Positions 1 through 8,218 of a stretch of 64,000 nucleotides of DNA are shown here, one piece after another. Below the pieces are notes generated by a model. It ran no database searches and had not been told where the DNA came from. It saw only the letters and a program-made list of their open reading frames with translations. Where the stretch lies: positions 124,001-188,000 of the forward strand of contig CAVVEQ010000007.1 of NCBI GenBank assembly GCA_963747315.1. The letters run 5' to 3'. Made by a program: the position numbers and the translations under genes. Numbering within the stretch: position 1 is the first letter of the stretch; the number at the start of each line of letters is the position of its first letter. This DNA comes from CAVVEQ01 sp963747315 (GTDB lineage Bacteria > Chloroflexota > Anaerolineae > Anaerolineales > Anaerolineaceae).

Positions 1-164
1 CGTTGGGGTTGTTTCCTTGAGCATTTGTGCGGAGGTGGTTGGTTCTGGTTTTGGAGAATAACATCAGTAATCGAAGGTTTAAAGCTGGATGTGAGGCTGC
101 AAGCTAGCGTGGTCATTAAACGCGCAAAAACAGCTATAAACATATAGAAGTGGTTAAATTTCAT
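1..164 (-). CDS. Putative lipoprotein, N-terminal part only (cut by window edge)
   Basis: A minus-strand reading frame opens at an ATG (164-162) preceded by a strong GGAGGAGAAA ribosome site and stays open to the window edge (54 codons). The predicted protein begins with a short basic start (MKFNHFY), a hydrophobic stretch, and TTLAC at about residue 22, which resembles a lipoprotein signal peptide although the -3 residue is Thr rather than Leu. The rest (Ser/Gln/Pro-rich) shows no domain. The stretch is lower in GC than the rest of the window. Function unknown; the call rests on the ribosome site plus signal peptide. Confidence 0.45.
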   Translation of the reverse strand, partial: MKFNHFYMFIAVFARLMTTLACSLTSSFKPSITDVILQNQNQPPPHKCSRKQPQ

Positions 165-354
165 TTTCTCCTCCATTTTTCAATAAAAAACGAATGTTTT
201 TATTCACCCTAATACGACCATTATTATCATATTTAATCATTATAATGAGTAAATATATTAAAATCAAGGGTTAAGTATGCCGAATTGGATTAAATCAATC
301 CGCCAAACGCATACATCCCTTATAATCATCAAAACCTTTCTCTAACCCCTCGCG
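165..354. other. AT-rich intergenic region between divergent genes
   Basis: No gene seen. The stretch is very AT-rich compared with the GC-rich remainder of the window. It separates the edge lipoprotein (minus) from the hydrolase (plus). A TATAAT at 321-326 could serve as the -10 for the hydrolase gene starting at 355; a second TATAAT lies near 241. No clear -35 partner was found for either. Confidence 0.5.
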
Positions 355-1213
355 ATGAGGTTTCCCTTGCCCAGTCTTCGCAGTCAACTCTTCCAGCGCG
401 TGATGCGCCTCTTCCTCCCGCGCCTTTCCAGCGGACGCCCTGTGCAGGAATCCCGCGAAAGGCTGGGTCGTATCGTTTACTGGACCTGGTTCCTCACCAA
501 TTGGGTGGATGCGCGCGGGATGGTCGCCAAAGGGGTTACCAGTGAGTTCATCACTCCAAAGCAATGTGGATCCCGAGCATGCCATTCTATACCTGCACGG
601 CGGTGGTTACACCATCTGCTCCCCGTCCACCCACCGCAACCTGGCAGGGCGGATCGCCAAAGCCTCGCAGGCCTACACCCTGGTTCCCGATTACCGCCTG
701 GCACCCGAGCACCCCTTTCCCGCCGCGCTGAATGATACGCTGGCTTGCTGGGATTGGCTGCTGGCCCAGGGATACCGGGAGGCGGATATCAGTGTCGGCG
801 GGGATTCCGCCGGCGGCGGGCTTGCCCTGGCACTGGCTCTGGAGTTAAAAGAGGCAGGCAGGCCGATGCCTTCCTCCATTTTCCTGCTCTCCCCATGGGT
901 GAATCTCTCGGAAGCTGGAGATTTTGGCAGGCTTTACCTTCCGGAGGGCGATCTGCGGGACCCGTTGGTTTCTCCTTTATTCGGCGATCTCCGCGGGCTG
1001 CCGCCTGTGCTCATCCATGCCGGCGGGGATGATTTCCTCCTCCAGGATGCGTTGGACCTGGAAGCCAAATTACGCGCGGATGGCACCCCGGTTGAACTCA
1101 GGCTGTGGGATGGGCTCTGGCATGTTTTCCAGGCTTTTGCTCCCTTCTTCCCCGAAGCCGGCCAGTCCATCAGCGCTATCGGCGGATTCATCCGCGATCG
1201 TTTTTCCTCATAA
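355..1213 (+). pseudogene. Alpha/beta hydrolase (HSL-type esterase), single frameshift
   Basis: An esterase/lipase-like hydrolase of the hormone-sensitive-lipase family, read in two frames. The N-terminal part runs from ATG 355 (first start after an in-frame stop) to about 558; the rest continues one frame over and ends at 1213. Deleting one A from the AAA at 558-560 joins ...SEFITP to SNVDPEHAILYL and gives about 285 residues, normal for the family. The second part carries the oxyanion-hole motif HGGGY, the nucleophile elbow GDSAGG, and plausible Asp (AGGDD) and His (GLWHVF) triad members. All catalytic motifs survive, so the break is either a base-calling error or very recent. Confidence 0.75.
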
Positions 1214-1316
1214 AACGCTTAAAATCCGCATATTGCGCATTCCTGTTAATCGGGTCATAATCAGGTCAAACCATGTCTGGGAGGGATGTCCCTTTCCTGC
1301 ATTTGGAGGTAATCAA

Positions 1317-1944
1317 ATGAAAAAATTCATTCTGCTAATTCTGCTTGCAGCTGTGCTTGCGGCTTGTGCGCCAAACGTACCCGCCCAGCCGACAGTGGAC
1401 ATCGCCCAGGTGAAAACAGCGGCAGTTGCCACATTCCAGGCTTCCCAACCGACGGCTGAACCGGTGATCCCCACGGTTGAACCCCCCACCGCCACTAGCC
1501 CTGCCGACTGCCACCGAGTCGGTCACCCTGGTGCCCACCCCCACGATTCTTGTCCCCACCCTTGCGCCCACCAAAAAACCTGCAACCTCTGGCGGTGGCA
1601 AAGTGTTGGAAGGCGATCATGCCTACCTGGCAGATCAATCCCCGCGTGATTTTGAAATCATCAAGTCGGGTACTGGCATGCCGGTCTATTACACTTTCCA
1701 GAACATTGGTACCACCACCTGGACCAAGAATTACACATTCCGTTATCACAAAGGTTACAAGGCCTGGGGGGAGACTTCAGTGAGCCTTCCGCACGAAGTG
1801 AAACCAGGCGAGACGGTTTTCATCGGCATGTGGGTTTTCCCACCCGAGGATCCCGGAGGTTTATACATCACCTACTGGGGTTTATTCAATGAGGATGGCG
1901 AGCGCTTCAATCAGGTGAACTACCCCTTCTACGTGGCGGAATGA
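1317..1944 (+). pseudogene. Lipoprotein with NBR1-type Ig-like domain, single frameshift
   Basis: Starts at ATG 1317 behind GGAGG. Residues 1-20 form a lipoprotein signal ending in VLAAC, so the protein is probably membrane-anchored outside the cytoplasm. A Thr/Pro/Val linker follows. The frame then shifts by one base, most simply in the run of six C at 1482-1487, and the C-terminal 100 residues continue to 1944. That part (FQNIGTTTW, LPHEVKPGE, PPEDPGG, WGLFNEDGERF) matches the Ig-like domain first described in NBR1, frequent in Chloroflexota surface proteins and thought to bind proteins or sugars. Ligand unknown. Confidence 0.75.
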
Positions 1945-1977
1945 GAAATCTGGAGAGGATTACAACAACTGTATGCA

Positions 1978-2003
1978 GCACCCGGGTGGATTCCGCCCGG
2001 GTG
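1978..2003 (+). terminator. Hairpin after the lipoprotein gene
   Basis: The arms ACCCGGG (1980-1986) and CCCGGGT (1996-2002) form a perfect 7-bp GC-rich stem, extended by one C-G pair, with a 9-nt loop. It lies between the lipoprotein stop and the pirin gene. The following T-tract is weak, so terminator function is likely but not certain. Confidence 0.45.
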
Positions 2004-2034
2004 TGCCATTTAACCAATTAGATTGGAGGAACTC

Positions 2035-2904
2035 GTGAGCAATCCAAGAAAAATTAAGCGCCTCTCAGCCAGCCGGCCCACCCTGGAAGGAGCAGGAGTG
2101 CACCTGCGGCGCGCTTTTGGGTTCGGTGACCCGCACCTCTTTGACCCATTCCTGCTGCTGGATGATTTTCGCGGAGATAACCCTTCTGATTATGCCCTTG
2201 GTTTCCCGTGGCATCCCCACCGCGGGATTGAAACCATCACCTATGTGCTGGCGGGTGAAGTGGATCATGGCGACAGCCTGGGCAACTCCGGCGTGATCGG
2301 CGCGGGTGATGTGCAGTGGATGACTGCTGGTAATGGAATCATCCACCAGGAAATGCCGCGGGGGGATGACCTGGGCAGGATGTACGGGTTCCAGCTCTGG
2401 GCAAACCTGCCGGCATCTCAAAAAATGATGGATCCGCGCTATCGGGAGGTGAAATCCGCGGAGATCCCGGTTGCGACCCTGGAGGGTGGGGTTACCGTCC
2501 GTGTCATCAGCGGCGCGGTTGGCAGCGTGAGCGGGCCGGTCCAGGATATTGTCATCGACCCCGCTTACCTGGATATTTCCATCCCTGCCGGGGTTGAACA
2601 TGCCTTTCCGGTGTGCTCAGACCACACCGCGTTCGCCTACATCTTTGAAGGCAGCGGCTTGATTCCCTCTTCTCCCGATGAATCCCTAAGTAACGGCTCC
2701 CTGGTTCTTTTAGGGGAGGGCGATGAAGTAACCTTCCGGTCATCTGATCGCGGGATGCGGCTGCTGCTAATCTCCGGCAAACCACTTCACGAGCCGATCG
2801 CGTGGCGCGGGCCGATCGTGATGAATACCGATGCAGAGTTGGAGCTGGCTTTTAGGGAATACCGGGAGGGAACATTTATCAAGAAATCGGGGAACAGCGG
2901 GTAA
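2035..2904 (+). CDS. Pirin family protein
   Basis: A two-cupin pirin of 289 residues; family members bind a metal and some have quercetinase activity or act as redox-sensitive cofactors. The start is GTG 2035, four bases after GGAGGA (2025-2030); an in-frame TTG at 2023 would overlap that ribosome site. Signature residues lie in the N-terminal cupin: HPHRGIETITYV and DHGDSLGN, followed by GNGIIHQEMP, giving the His/His/His/Glu metal site. The C-terminal cupin is typical and lacks metal ligands. It stands alone, followed 64 bases later by the GGDEF gene. The physiological substrate cannot be told from sequence. Confidence 0.92.
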   Translation: MSNPRKIKRLSASRPTLEGAGVHLRRAFGFGDPHLFDPFLLLDDFRGDNPSDYALGFPWHPHRGIETITYVLAGEVDHGDSLGNSGVIGAGDVQWMTAGNGIIHQEMPRGDDLGRMYGFQLWANLPASQKMMDPRYREVKSAEIPVATLEGGVTVRVISGAVGSVSGPVQDIVIDPAYLDISIPAGVEHAFPVCSDHTAFAYIFEGSGLIPSSPDESLSNGSLVLLGEGDEVTFRSSDRGMRLLLISGKPLHEPIAWRGPIVMNTDAELELAFREYREGTFIKKSGNSG

Positions 2905-2968
2905 AAATATCATATAAAATGAGGAGAAGAATGGCGGGTTCAACATCAAATACTGGGAGGAATTGTCC

Positions 2969-3824
2969 GTGCGCCAAGCTCTTCTGAAAGCCTGGAACTT
3001 CTACATTAACCGTCAGTTGCTGGTGATCTTCAGCAGCTATGCGTTCCTGATACTCCTGGGTGTTCTGGATTTCAACACTGGGAATCAACTCTCCCTCTCG
3101 TTTTTGTATTTATTGCCTGTGTTACTGATCACCTGGGTGGGTGGGGGGTTAATGGGCGCGATCGGCGCATTTATCTCGGTGGTTATCTGGCAATTGAGCC
3201 AGTTATTTAGCAGGGGAAGTGTATCCTTCCTTCTGGATCCCTGTCTGGAACTCTGTTTCACGCCTGCTCTTTATCATCGCGGGGGTGGTTCTGCTGGATC
3301 GCTTCCACCAGAACCTGCAGATGGAACGCAACTTTGCCCGTACGGATTTTCTTACCGGAACAGCCAACCGGCGCGCATTTTTTGAGATCGCAAGCATCGA
3401 GATCATCCGTGCCGCCCGATACAGCCATCCTTTATCGATCATCTACCTCGATTTGGATGGATTGAAAATTGTTAATGATAGCTATGGGCACAAAGCCGGA
3501 GACGCGCTGCTGCGCCTGGTGGGACGTACCATTTCCCGCAGCCTGCGAACCTCAGACCTGGTCGCCAGGGTAGGTGGTGACGAATTTTGCGTTCTGCTTC
3601 CGGAGAGCGGCGAAAAAGCCGCCAGCCGGGCTGCAACCCGTATCTTCGAACGCCTGAACGCCAAAATGGTGGATGAAAATTACCCCACCACCTTTTCCTT
3701 CGGCGTGGTCAGTTACGTGCACGGGTATCCCAAATCGGTGGAGGAGATGATCCAGGAAGCTGATACCGTCATGTATGAAGTAAAAAAAACCGGCAAGAAC
3801 AATATCCGCCATGAGGTGCTATGA
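2969..3824 (+). pseudogene. Membrane diguanylate cyclase (GGDEF), single frameshift
   Basis: Would make the second messenger c-di-GMP from GTP. GTG 2969 sits 8 bases after GGGAGG and is preferred to TTG 2963, which is too close. The first ~80 residues hold about three membrane helices; one indel near the GGGG at 3213-3216 then moves the frame, after which one more helix, the linker MERNFARTDFLTG and a full GGDEF domain follow to 3824. The catalytic loop reads GGDEF exactly, with an RTSD motif five residues upstream, the RxxD inhibitory site for product feedback. Corrected length is about 285. The next gene is an HD-GYP protein, the opposing activity. Confidence 0.8.
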
Positions 3825-3909
3825 TGAGATCGGTCTTCCCGATGGAGAATCCCTGCACCTCCCTGGAATCCTGGAGGTAAGGTTCTACCACCCAAAGAAA
3901 GCGTGAAAT

Positions 3910-4572
3910 ATGCCAATCGAGGATATTACCACCCCTCATTCCCTGCCTTATGGCGAATTGATGCTGGCCTTTGATGCCACCATCGAGAGCCTTTCCAGGG
4001 CACTGGACCTGCGCGAGAACATAGCCGCGGGGCATTCCTCCCGTGTGGCTGAAAATACCATCCGGCTGGCGCTGCGCATGGGCGTCCCCGAAGAGCGCAT
4101 CGTCCACATCCGCCGCGGTTGCTGGCTGCACGATTTCGGCAAGATCGGTATCGCGGATAATATCCTCAAGAAAACCGGCAGCCTGACCACCGAGGAATGG
4201 GGAGAGATGCACGAACACCCCAATATTGCCTACCAGTTCCTCTGGCCTATCGTCTACCTTCGCCCGGCGATCGATATCCCCTATTGCCATCACGAAAAAT
4301 GGGATGGCACCGGTTACCCGCGCGGGCTTGCCGAGGACCAGATCCCTTTCGAAGCCCGTATCTTTGCCGTGATCGACACTTTCGAGATCCTCACTTCCGA
4401 CCGCCCTTACCGCGTGGCCTGGACTGAAGATAAGGCCATTGAGTACATTATGAGCCAGTCGGGGCTATCGTTCGACCCGGCTGTGGTGGCTGCCTTCATG
4501 GTCATGATCGGCGAGGATAAGAGAGTGCGCCGCAAGACAGGTTCGCTGGGCACACCGCCCCCGCACCCCTGA
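3910..4572 (+). CDS. HD-GYP domain phosphodiesterase
   Basis: A 220-residue soluble protein that is almost entirely an HD-GYP domain, the family that hydrolyses c-di-GMP. Visible motifs are HSSRVAE, the metal-binding LHDFGKIGI, EHP, and HHEKWDGTGYP, so both the HD and GYP signatures are intact. No receiver, PAS or membrane segment is attached, so activity is presumably set by abundance or a partner. It follows the GGDEF gene by 85 bases and is closed by a strong terminator, suggesting a synthase/hydrolase pair in one transcript. The ribosome site before ATG 3910 is weak. Confidence 0.9.
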   Translation: MPIEDITTPHSLPYGELMLAFDATIESLSRALDLRENIAAGHSSRVAENTIRLALRMGVPEERIVHIRRGCWLHDFGKIGIADNILKKTGSLTTEEWGEMHEHPNIAYQFLWPIVYLRPAIDIPYCHHEKWDGTGYPRGLAEDQIPFEARIFAVIDTFEILTSDRPYRVAWTEDKAIEYIMSQSGLSFDPAVVAAFMVMIGEDKRVRRKTGSLGTPPPHP

Positions 4573-4579
4573 TTTCTCC

Positions 4580-4605
4580 CGCCCCTCTTCGGAGGGGCGT
4601 TTTTC
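4580..4605 (+). terminator. Rho-independent terminator after the HD-GYP gene
   Basis: A perfect 8-bp stem CGCCCCTC/GAGGGGCG closed by a TTCG tetraloop and followed by TTTTTC. It ends the c-di-GMP gene pair eight bases after the stop. Confidence 0.9.
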
Positions 4606-4641
4606 TTAACTTAATCTAACAGAACTGTTAAGCAAATATTA

Positions 4642-4688
4642 TTGACTTTGATCCCACCGGCATATAAAATGATACCAACCGGTCGGTT
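4642..4688 (+). promoter_or_regulatory. Promoter with overlapping TetR-type operator
   Basis: TTGACT (4642-4647) and TAAAAT (4665-4670) are separated by 17 bp, a near-consensus housekeeping promoter. Starting 6 bp after the -10 is AACCG-GT-CGGTT (4677-4688), a perfect inverted repeat over the predicted transcription start. The next gene is a TetR regulator, so autorepression is the natural reading. Confidence 0.75.
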
Positions 4689-4703
4689 TTGAAAGCGAGC
4701 ATC

Positions 4704-5300
4704 ATGCAGGAAAGATCATTGGAAACCCGTACGAGCATTCTGGATGCATCCGTTTCCCTCTTTGCCAGCCAGGGATACGATGCCACCGGTGTTGCCGAGA
4801 TCTGCGCCGCTGCCGGAGTCAGCAAAGGGGCTTTTTACCATCATTTCCCCAGCAAGCAGGCGGTTTTCCTGGCCATTCTCGAGGATTGGCTGGCTGCTTT
4901 AGACCTGCAACTTGAACAAAAGCTCGCCGAATCAAAAGATATACCCAGCGGATTGATCGAAATGGCCTCCATCACCCAGGGAATTTTTACTGCTGCGGGG
5001 GGGCATTTGGCGATGTTTATTGAGTTCTGGAGCCAATCGCTTCATGACCCCGAGGTCTGGAAAGCCACCGTGGATCCATATCGCCGCTACACCCGTCTGT
5101 TTTCCGGTTATATCCAGCGGGGAATCGACGAAGGCAGCCTTCGACCTGTGGACCCGGATGCAGCCGCCCGGATGATCGTGGGTCTGGCTGTGGGAACGCT
5201 GGCGCAGGGGTTGATGGACCCGGATTCGACCGATTGGGGCAATACCTCCATCAGGAGTATGGAGATGATCATTAATGGATTGAAAAGGGAGGAATTATGA
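4704..5300 (+). CDS. TetR/AcrR family transcriptional regulator
   Basis: A 198-residue repressor-type protein. The N-terminal helix-turn-helix is clear: TRTSILDASVSLFASQGYDATGV, then AEICAAAGVSKGAFYHHFPSKQAVF, the classic TetR recognition helix. The C-terminal ligand-binding half resembles the AcrR/QacR type with no specific ligand evident. ATG 4704 is chosen over in-frame TTG 4689, which lies inside the operator. Its stop overlaps the next start as ATGA, so it is translationally coupled to the two dehydrogenase genes it probably controls, together with itself. Confidence 0.92.
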   Translation: MQERSLETRTSILDASVSLFASQGYDATGVAEICAAAGVSKGAFYHHFPSKQAVFLAILEDWLAALDLQLEQKLAESKDIPSGLIEMASITQGIFTAAGGHLAMFIEFWSQSLHDPEVWKATVDPYRRYTRLFSGYIQRGIDEGSLRPVDPDAAARMIVGLAVGTLAQGLMDPDSTDWGNTSIRSMEMIINGLKREEL

Positions 5301-6314
5301 ATCTTGTCACAGGTGCCACGGGACACATCGGCAATGTCGTCATCCGCGAGCTCTTGATCCGTGGAAAAAAAGTGCGTGCGTTTGTCCTCCCCGGAGAGGA
5401 TTTATCCCCTCTGAACGGGTTGGATATTGAGATTGTGGAAGGGAATGTCCTCGATCGCCCCAGCCTGGACCGAGCCATGAAGGGCATCCGCACGGTCTAC
5501 CACCTGGCGGGGATGATCTCGATCATGCCCGGCGAATATGAGAAGATGCGTCGGGTAAATGTGGATGGCACCAAAAACGTCCTTGCAGCGACCCGCAAAG
5601 CCAGGGTAAAAAAGCTGGTCTATACCTCATCCATCCATGCCCTGCGGCGCATCCCCGAGGGCAGCGTCATCGACGAGCAGGTGGATTTCGATCCCGATAA
5701 CCGCATGGGCGATTACGACCGCACCAAGGCTGAAGCCTCGCTGGCGGTGTCTGCAAGCCGCCTCTGAGGGTTTCAACGCTGTCATCGTATGCCCCACGGG
5801 GGTGATCGGTCCCTACGATTATAAAAAATCGGAAATGGGCTCGCTGCTGCTGGAATGGACCCGCCGGAAGCCATCCGTTATGATCGAAGGCAGCTACGAC
5901 TTCGTGGATGTCCGGGATGTTGCCCGCGGGCATGTTCTGGCAGGCGAGAAAGGTCGCCGCGGCGAGGTGTATATCCTCTCCGGGGAGCGCATCCGCCTCA
6001 CCCGGCTGATGGAGCTGGTGCACGAGAATGTGGATCATTTCGAACCAGCTTTCAAGATCCCCATTGCCCTCGCGAAGTTCGTTTCGCGCTTTACTCCGGC
6101 ATATTACCGTGCCACCGGCGGAAAACCACATTTCACCCCCTATTCGATCGAGACGGTGCTGAGCAATTCGAATTTCAGTAATGCCAAGGCTGTCCGCGAA
6201 TTGGGCTATAAAGCCCGTTCGCTGGAGCATACCATCAACGATACCCTGCGCTGGTTCATCGATAATCAGCGCCTTTTCCGCAAACGCAGGAAATCCAGGG
6301 AGAACGGGTCGTGA
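5297..6314 (+). pseudogene. NAD-dependent epimerase/dehydratase (extended SDR), single frameshift
   Basis: An extended short-chain dehydrogenase of the nucleoside-diphosphate-sugar epimerase type. It begins at ATG 5297, overlapping the TetR stop, behind GGAGG. The N-terminus has the Rossmann motif TGATGHIG, then YHLAG, YTSSIHAL and the catalytic YDRTK. A one-base insertion near 5748-5751 ends the frame at a TGA (5767); in the next frame it continues as LQAASEGFNAVIVCPTGVIGP to 6314. Corrected length is about 338, normal for the family. No substrate can be named; similar proteins act on flavonoids, sterols or NDP-sugars. Confidence 0.82.
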
Positions 6315-6338
6315 CCCATTCAAGCCGGGATAAGAAAA

Positions 6339-7169
6339 ATGGCTAAACCTTCCCCATGTGAGGGAAGGATTGCCTTGGTGACCGGTGCCTCGAGCGGTAT
6401 CGGGGCGGCAGTCGCCCGATCCCTGGCTGGGGAGGGGATGCTGGTCATTCTCCTCGCCAGACGGGTGGATAAATTGGAAGAGCTTGCCCTTGAGATCCGC
6501 GCAGCCGGCGGCCAGGCGGAGACCCTGCCAGCTGATATATCTTTGGAAAAGGAGCGGAAGCGCGTCTTTGATCGGGTGATGGACAGATACGGACACCTCG
6601 ATCTATTGGTCAATAACGCCGGCATGGGGTATTTTGGATATGCAGCCGAAATGCCCTGGCAAACGGCCAGTGAGATTTTGGCCGTCAATATCTCCGCAAT
6701 CGTTCACCTGAGCCTGCTTTTCCTGCCGGGAATGAAGCAACGAGGCAGCGGGCAGGTGATCAATATAAGTTCGATCGCCGGAAAATTGCCAAACCAGGGC
6801 ATCGCGGTGTATTCCGGGAGTAAATCTTTCCTGGATTCTTTTTCCACCTCGCTTTACCGGGAGATGCGCGGCAGCGGTGTTCATATCAGCACCCTGCGTC
6901 CCGGTCCGGTGAGCTCGGAATTCTTCGATACCGCCCAGGAACGGTCCAGCGGCAATCGCAGAACTCCGGGCGAGCTTTTTGCCATTCCACCCGAAAGGGT
7001 GGCTCGCGCGGTGATCGACCTGGTCCGGCATCCGCGCCGTCGAGCGTATGTTCCCTCCTATCTGGTGGTTTCCCCTATGCTGGAAGTGCTGTTTGGCTGG
7101 GCTATCGACCTGGTAGGACCCGTTTTATTAAAGAGAAAAACACCTTTACCCTCGAATGGGGTTAAGTAA
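6339..7169 (+). CDS. Short-chain dehydrogenase/reductase
   Basis: A classical SDR oxidoreductase of 276 residues. It shows TGASSGIG (cofactor glycine motif, residues ~17-24), NNAG, and the Ser-Tyr-Lys triad as INISSIAG and YSGSK. The ARR after the second strand hints at NADP preference. The C-terminal extension has a hydrophobic stretch (LEVLFGWAIDLVGPVLL) that may associate with membrane, as in some lipid or ketosphinganine-type reductases. It lies 24 bases after the epimerase gene as third member of the TetR-led operon, so both enzymes probably act on the compound sensed by that regulator. Confidence 0.9.
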   Translation: MAKPSPCEGRIALVTGASSGIGAAVARSLAGEGMLVILLARRVDKLEELALEIRAAGGQAETLPADISLEKERKRVFDRVMDRYGHLDLLVNNAGMGYFGYAAEMPWQTASEILAVNISAIVHLSLLFLPGMKQRGSGQVINISSIAGKLPNQGIAVYSGSKSFLDSFSTSLYREMRGSGVHISTLRPGPVSSEFFDTAQERSSGNRRTPGELFAIPPERVARAVIDLVRHPRRRAYVPSYLVVSPMLEVLFGWAIDLVGPVLLKRKTPLPSNGVK

Positions 7170-7197
7170 TTAGTATCAAAAAGAAAAGGAGAAATAA

Positions 7198-8061
7198 ATG
7201 AAAATTGTGACGGATCGTGCAATGGACCTTGCCCCTTCCCAGCTCAAGGGATTGGAACTAACCTATGCTCCCCTGCGTTTCACTATCGATGGAAAAAGCT
7301 ATTCCAGCGGGGTGGATATGCAGCCGGATGAGTTTTATGAAATGCTCAGCAAGACTGATAGTTTCCCCACCACCTCACAGCCCTCCAGCGGCGAGTTTGC
7401 CGAGATCTACCGCGAGCTGGCCAAATCCGGGGAGGAGATCCTTTCCATCCATGTCTCTTCGGGGTTGAGCGGTACGATGAACTCCGCCAGGCTTGGCGCC
7501 GAGATGGTGCCGGAAGCAAAAGTGATCTTCATTGACAGCCACACCCTCTCCTGCCCGTTGGGCTGGCAGGTGGAAGCGGCAGCCCGTGCCGTGCAGGCAG
7601 GGTGGAGCGTCGAAAAGATCAAGGCAAAGTTAGCCGAGATCAGCGATAAAGCCAACGGGATCTACACTCTGGCAGAACTTAAATACCTGATCCACGGCGG
7701 CAGGATCAGCCACATGAAGGCGCTGGTGGCTTCGGTCTTGAATATCAAACCGATCATCACTGTGGAAAAAGAGCGCGGCACTTATATTACGGTGGGTCAG
7801 GATTTCACCCTCAATAAAGCCATTGTCAAGATCGCGGATATTGTCACCAAGTGGTACACCGGCGAGTCGAAACTGCGCATGCAACCCCTCCACGGGAAGA
7901 ACCCGGAGGGAGCGGCGCTACTGGTGGAAAAAATGAAGGAACGCTTCGAACTGGTATTGGAACCGCTGACCCCCATCGCCCCGGTTCTGGGCGCGCACAC
8001 GGGACCTTCGATGCTGGGTATGGCGGTGGGTCCGGCCAGCCTTTTTGCTGATATTCCCTAG
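7198..8061 (+). CDS. DegV family fatty-acid-binding protein
   Basis: A 287-residue DegV/FakB-type protein, cytoplasmic, which holds a single fatty acid; in FakAB systems the acyl chain is presented to a kinase for phosphorylation. Typical motifs are IVTD at the N-terminus, SGVDMQPDEFYEML, TSQPSSGEF, HVSSGLSGT (acyl-carboxylate binding), and LKYLIHGGRIS. No fakA-like kinase is adjacent. ATG 7198 follows AAAAGGAGAAATAA, a good ribosome site. It is 28 bases after the SDR gene and may be read through from it. Confidence 0.93.
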   Translation: MKIVTDRAMDLAPSQLKGLELTYAPLRFTIDGKSYSSGVDMQPDEFYEMLSKTDSFPTTSQPSSGEFAEIYRELAKSGEEILSIHVSSGLSGTMNSARLGAEMVPEAKVIFIDSHTLSCPLGWQVEAAARAVQAGWSVEKIKAKLAEISDKANGIYTLAELKYLIHGGRISHMKALVASVLNIKPIITVEKERGTYITVGQDFTLNKAIVKIADIVTKWYTGESKLRMQPLHGKNPEGAALLVEKMKERFELVLEPLTPIAPVLGAHTGPSMLGMAVGPASLFADIP

Positions 8062-8069
8062 AATTCATA

Positions 8070-8097
8070 ACCCCCGGAGCGTATGACACCCGGGGGT
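8070..8097. terminator. Hairpin after degV
   Basis: A perfect 8-bp stem ACCCCCGG/CCGGGGGT with a 12-nt loop starts 9 bases after the DegV stop. The tail is AT-rich (AATTGTTAG) but not a T-run. Confidence 0.5.
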
Positions 8098-8137
8098 AAT
8101 TGTTAGTAACCTTCGCGGAATGATAGAACCATTCAGC

Positions 8138-8175
8138 GTAGGGACGCACGGATGCACGTTTCACGTGGCCCTTAC
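8138..8175. repeat. Imperfect palindromic intergenic element
   Basis: GTAGGGACGCACG at the left and CACGTGGCCCTTAC at the right form an imperfect inverted repeat of about 38 bp between two converging genes. It resembles the GTAGGG...CCCTAC palindromes scattered in many GC-rich genomes. Only one copy is visible here, so family membership is a guess. Confidence 0.35.
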
Positions 8176-8218
8176 AAAAATTTCATAAAATTCACCAGAG
8201 GAATTGGATGAGGGTATT

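Noticed and set aside
355..6314. Programmed ribosomal frameshifting as explanation for the split genes
   Set aside because: Sites differ in sequence, direction and position within the gene, lack a shared slippery heptamer or stimulator, and the genes are unrelated.
5667..6596. A 309-codon minus-strand frame across the epimerase and SDR genes
   Set aside because: It spans two real genes and their junction and has no motif; shadow only.
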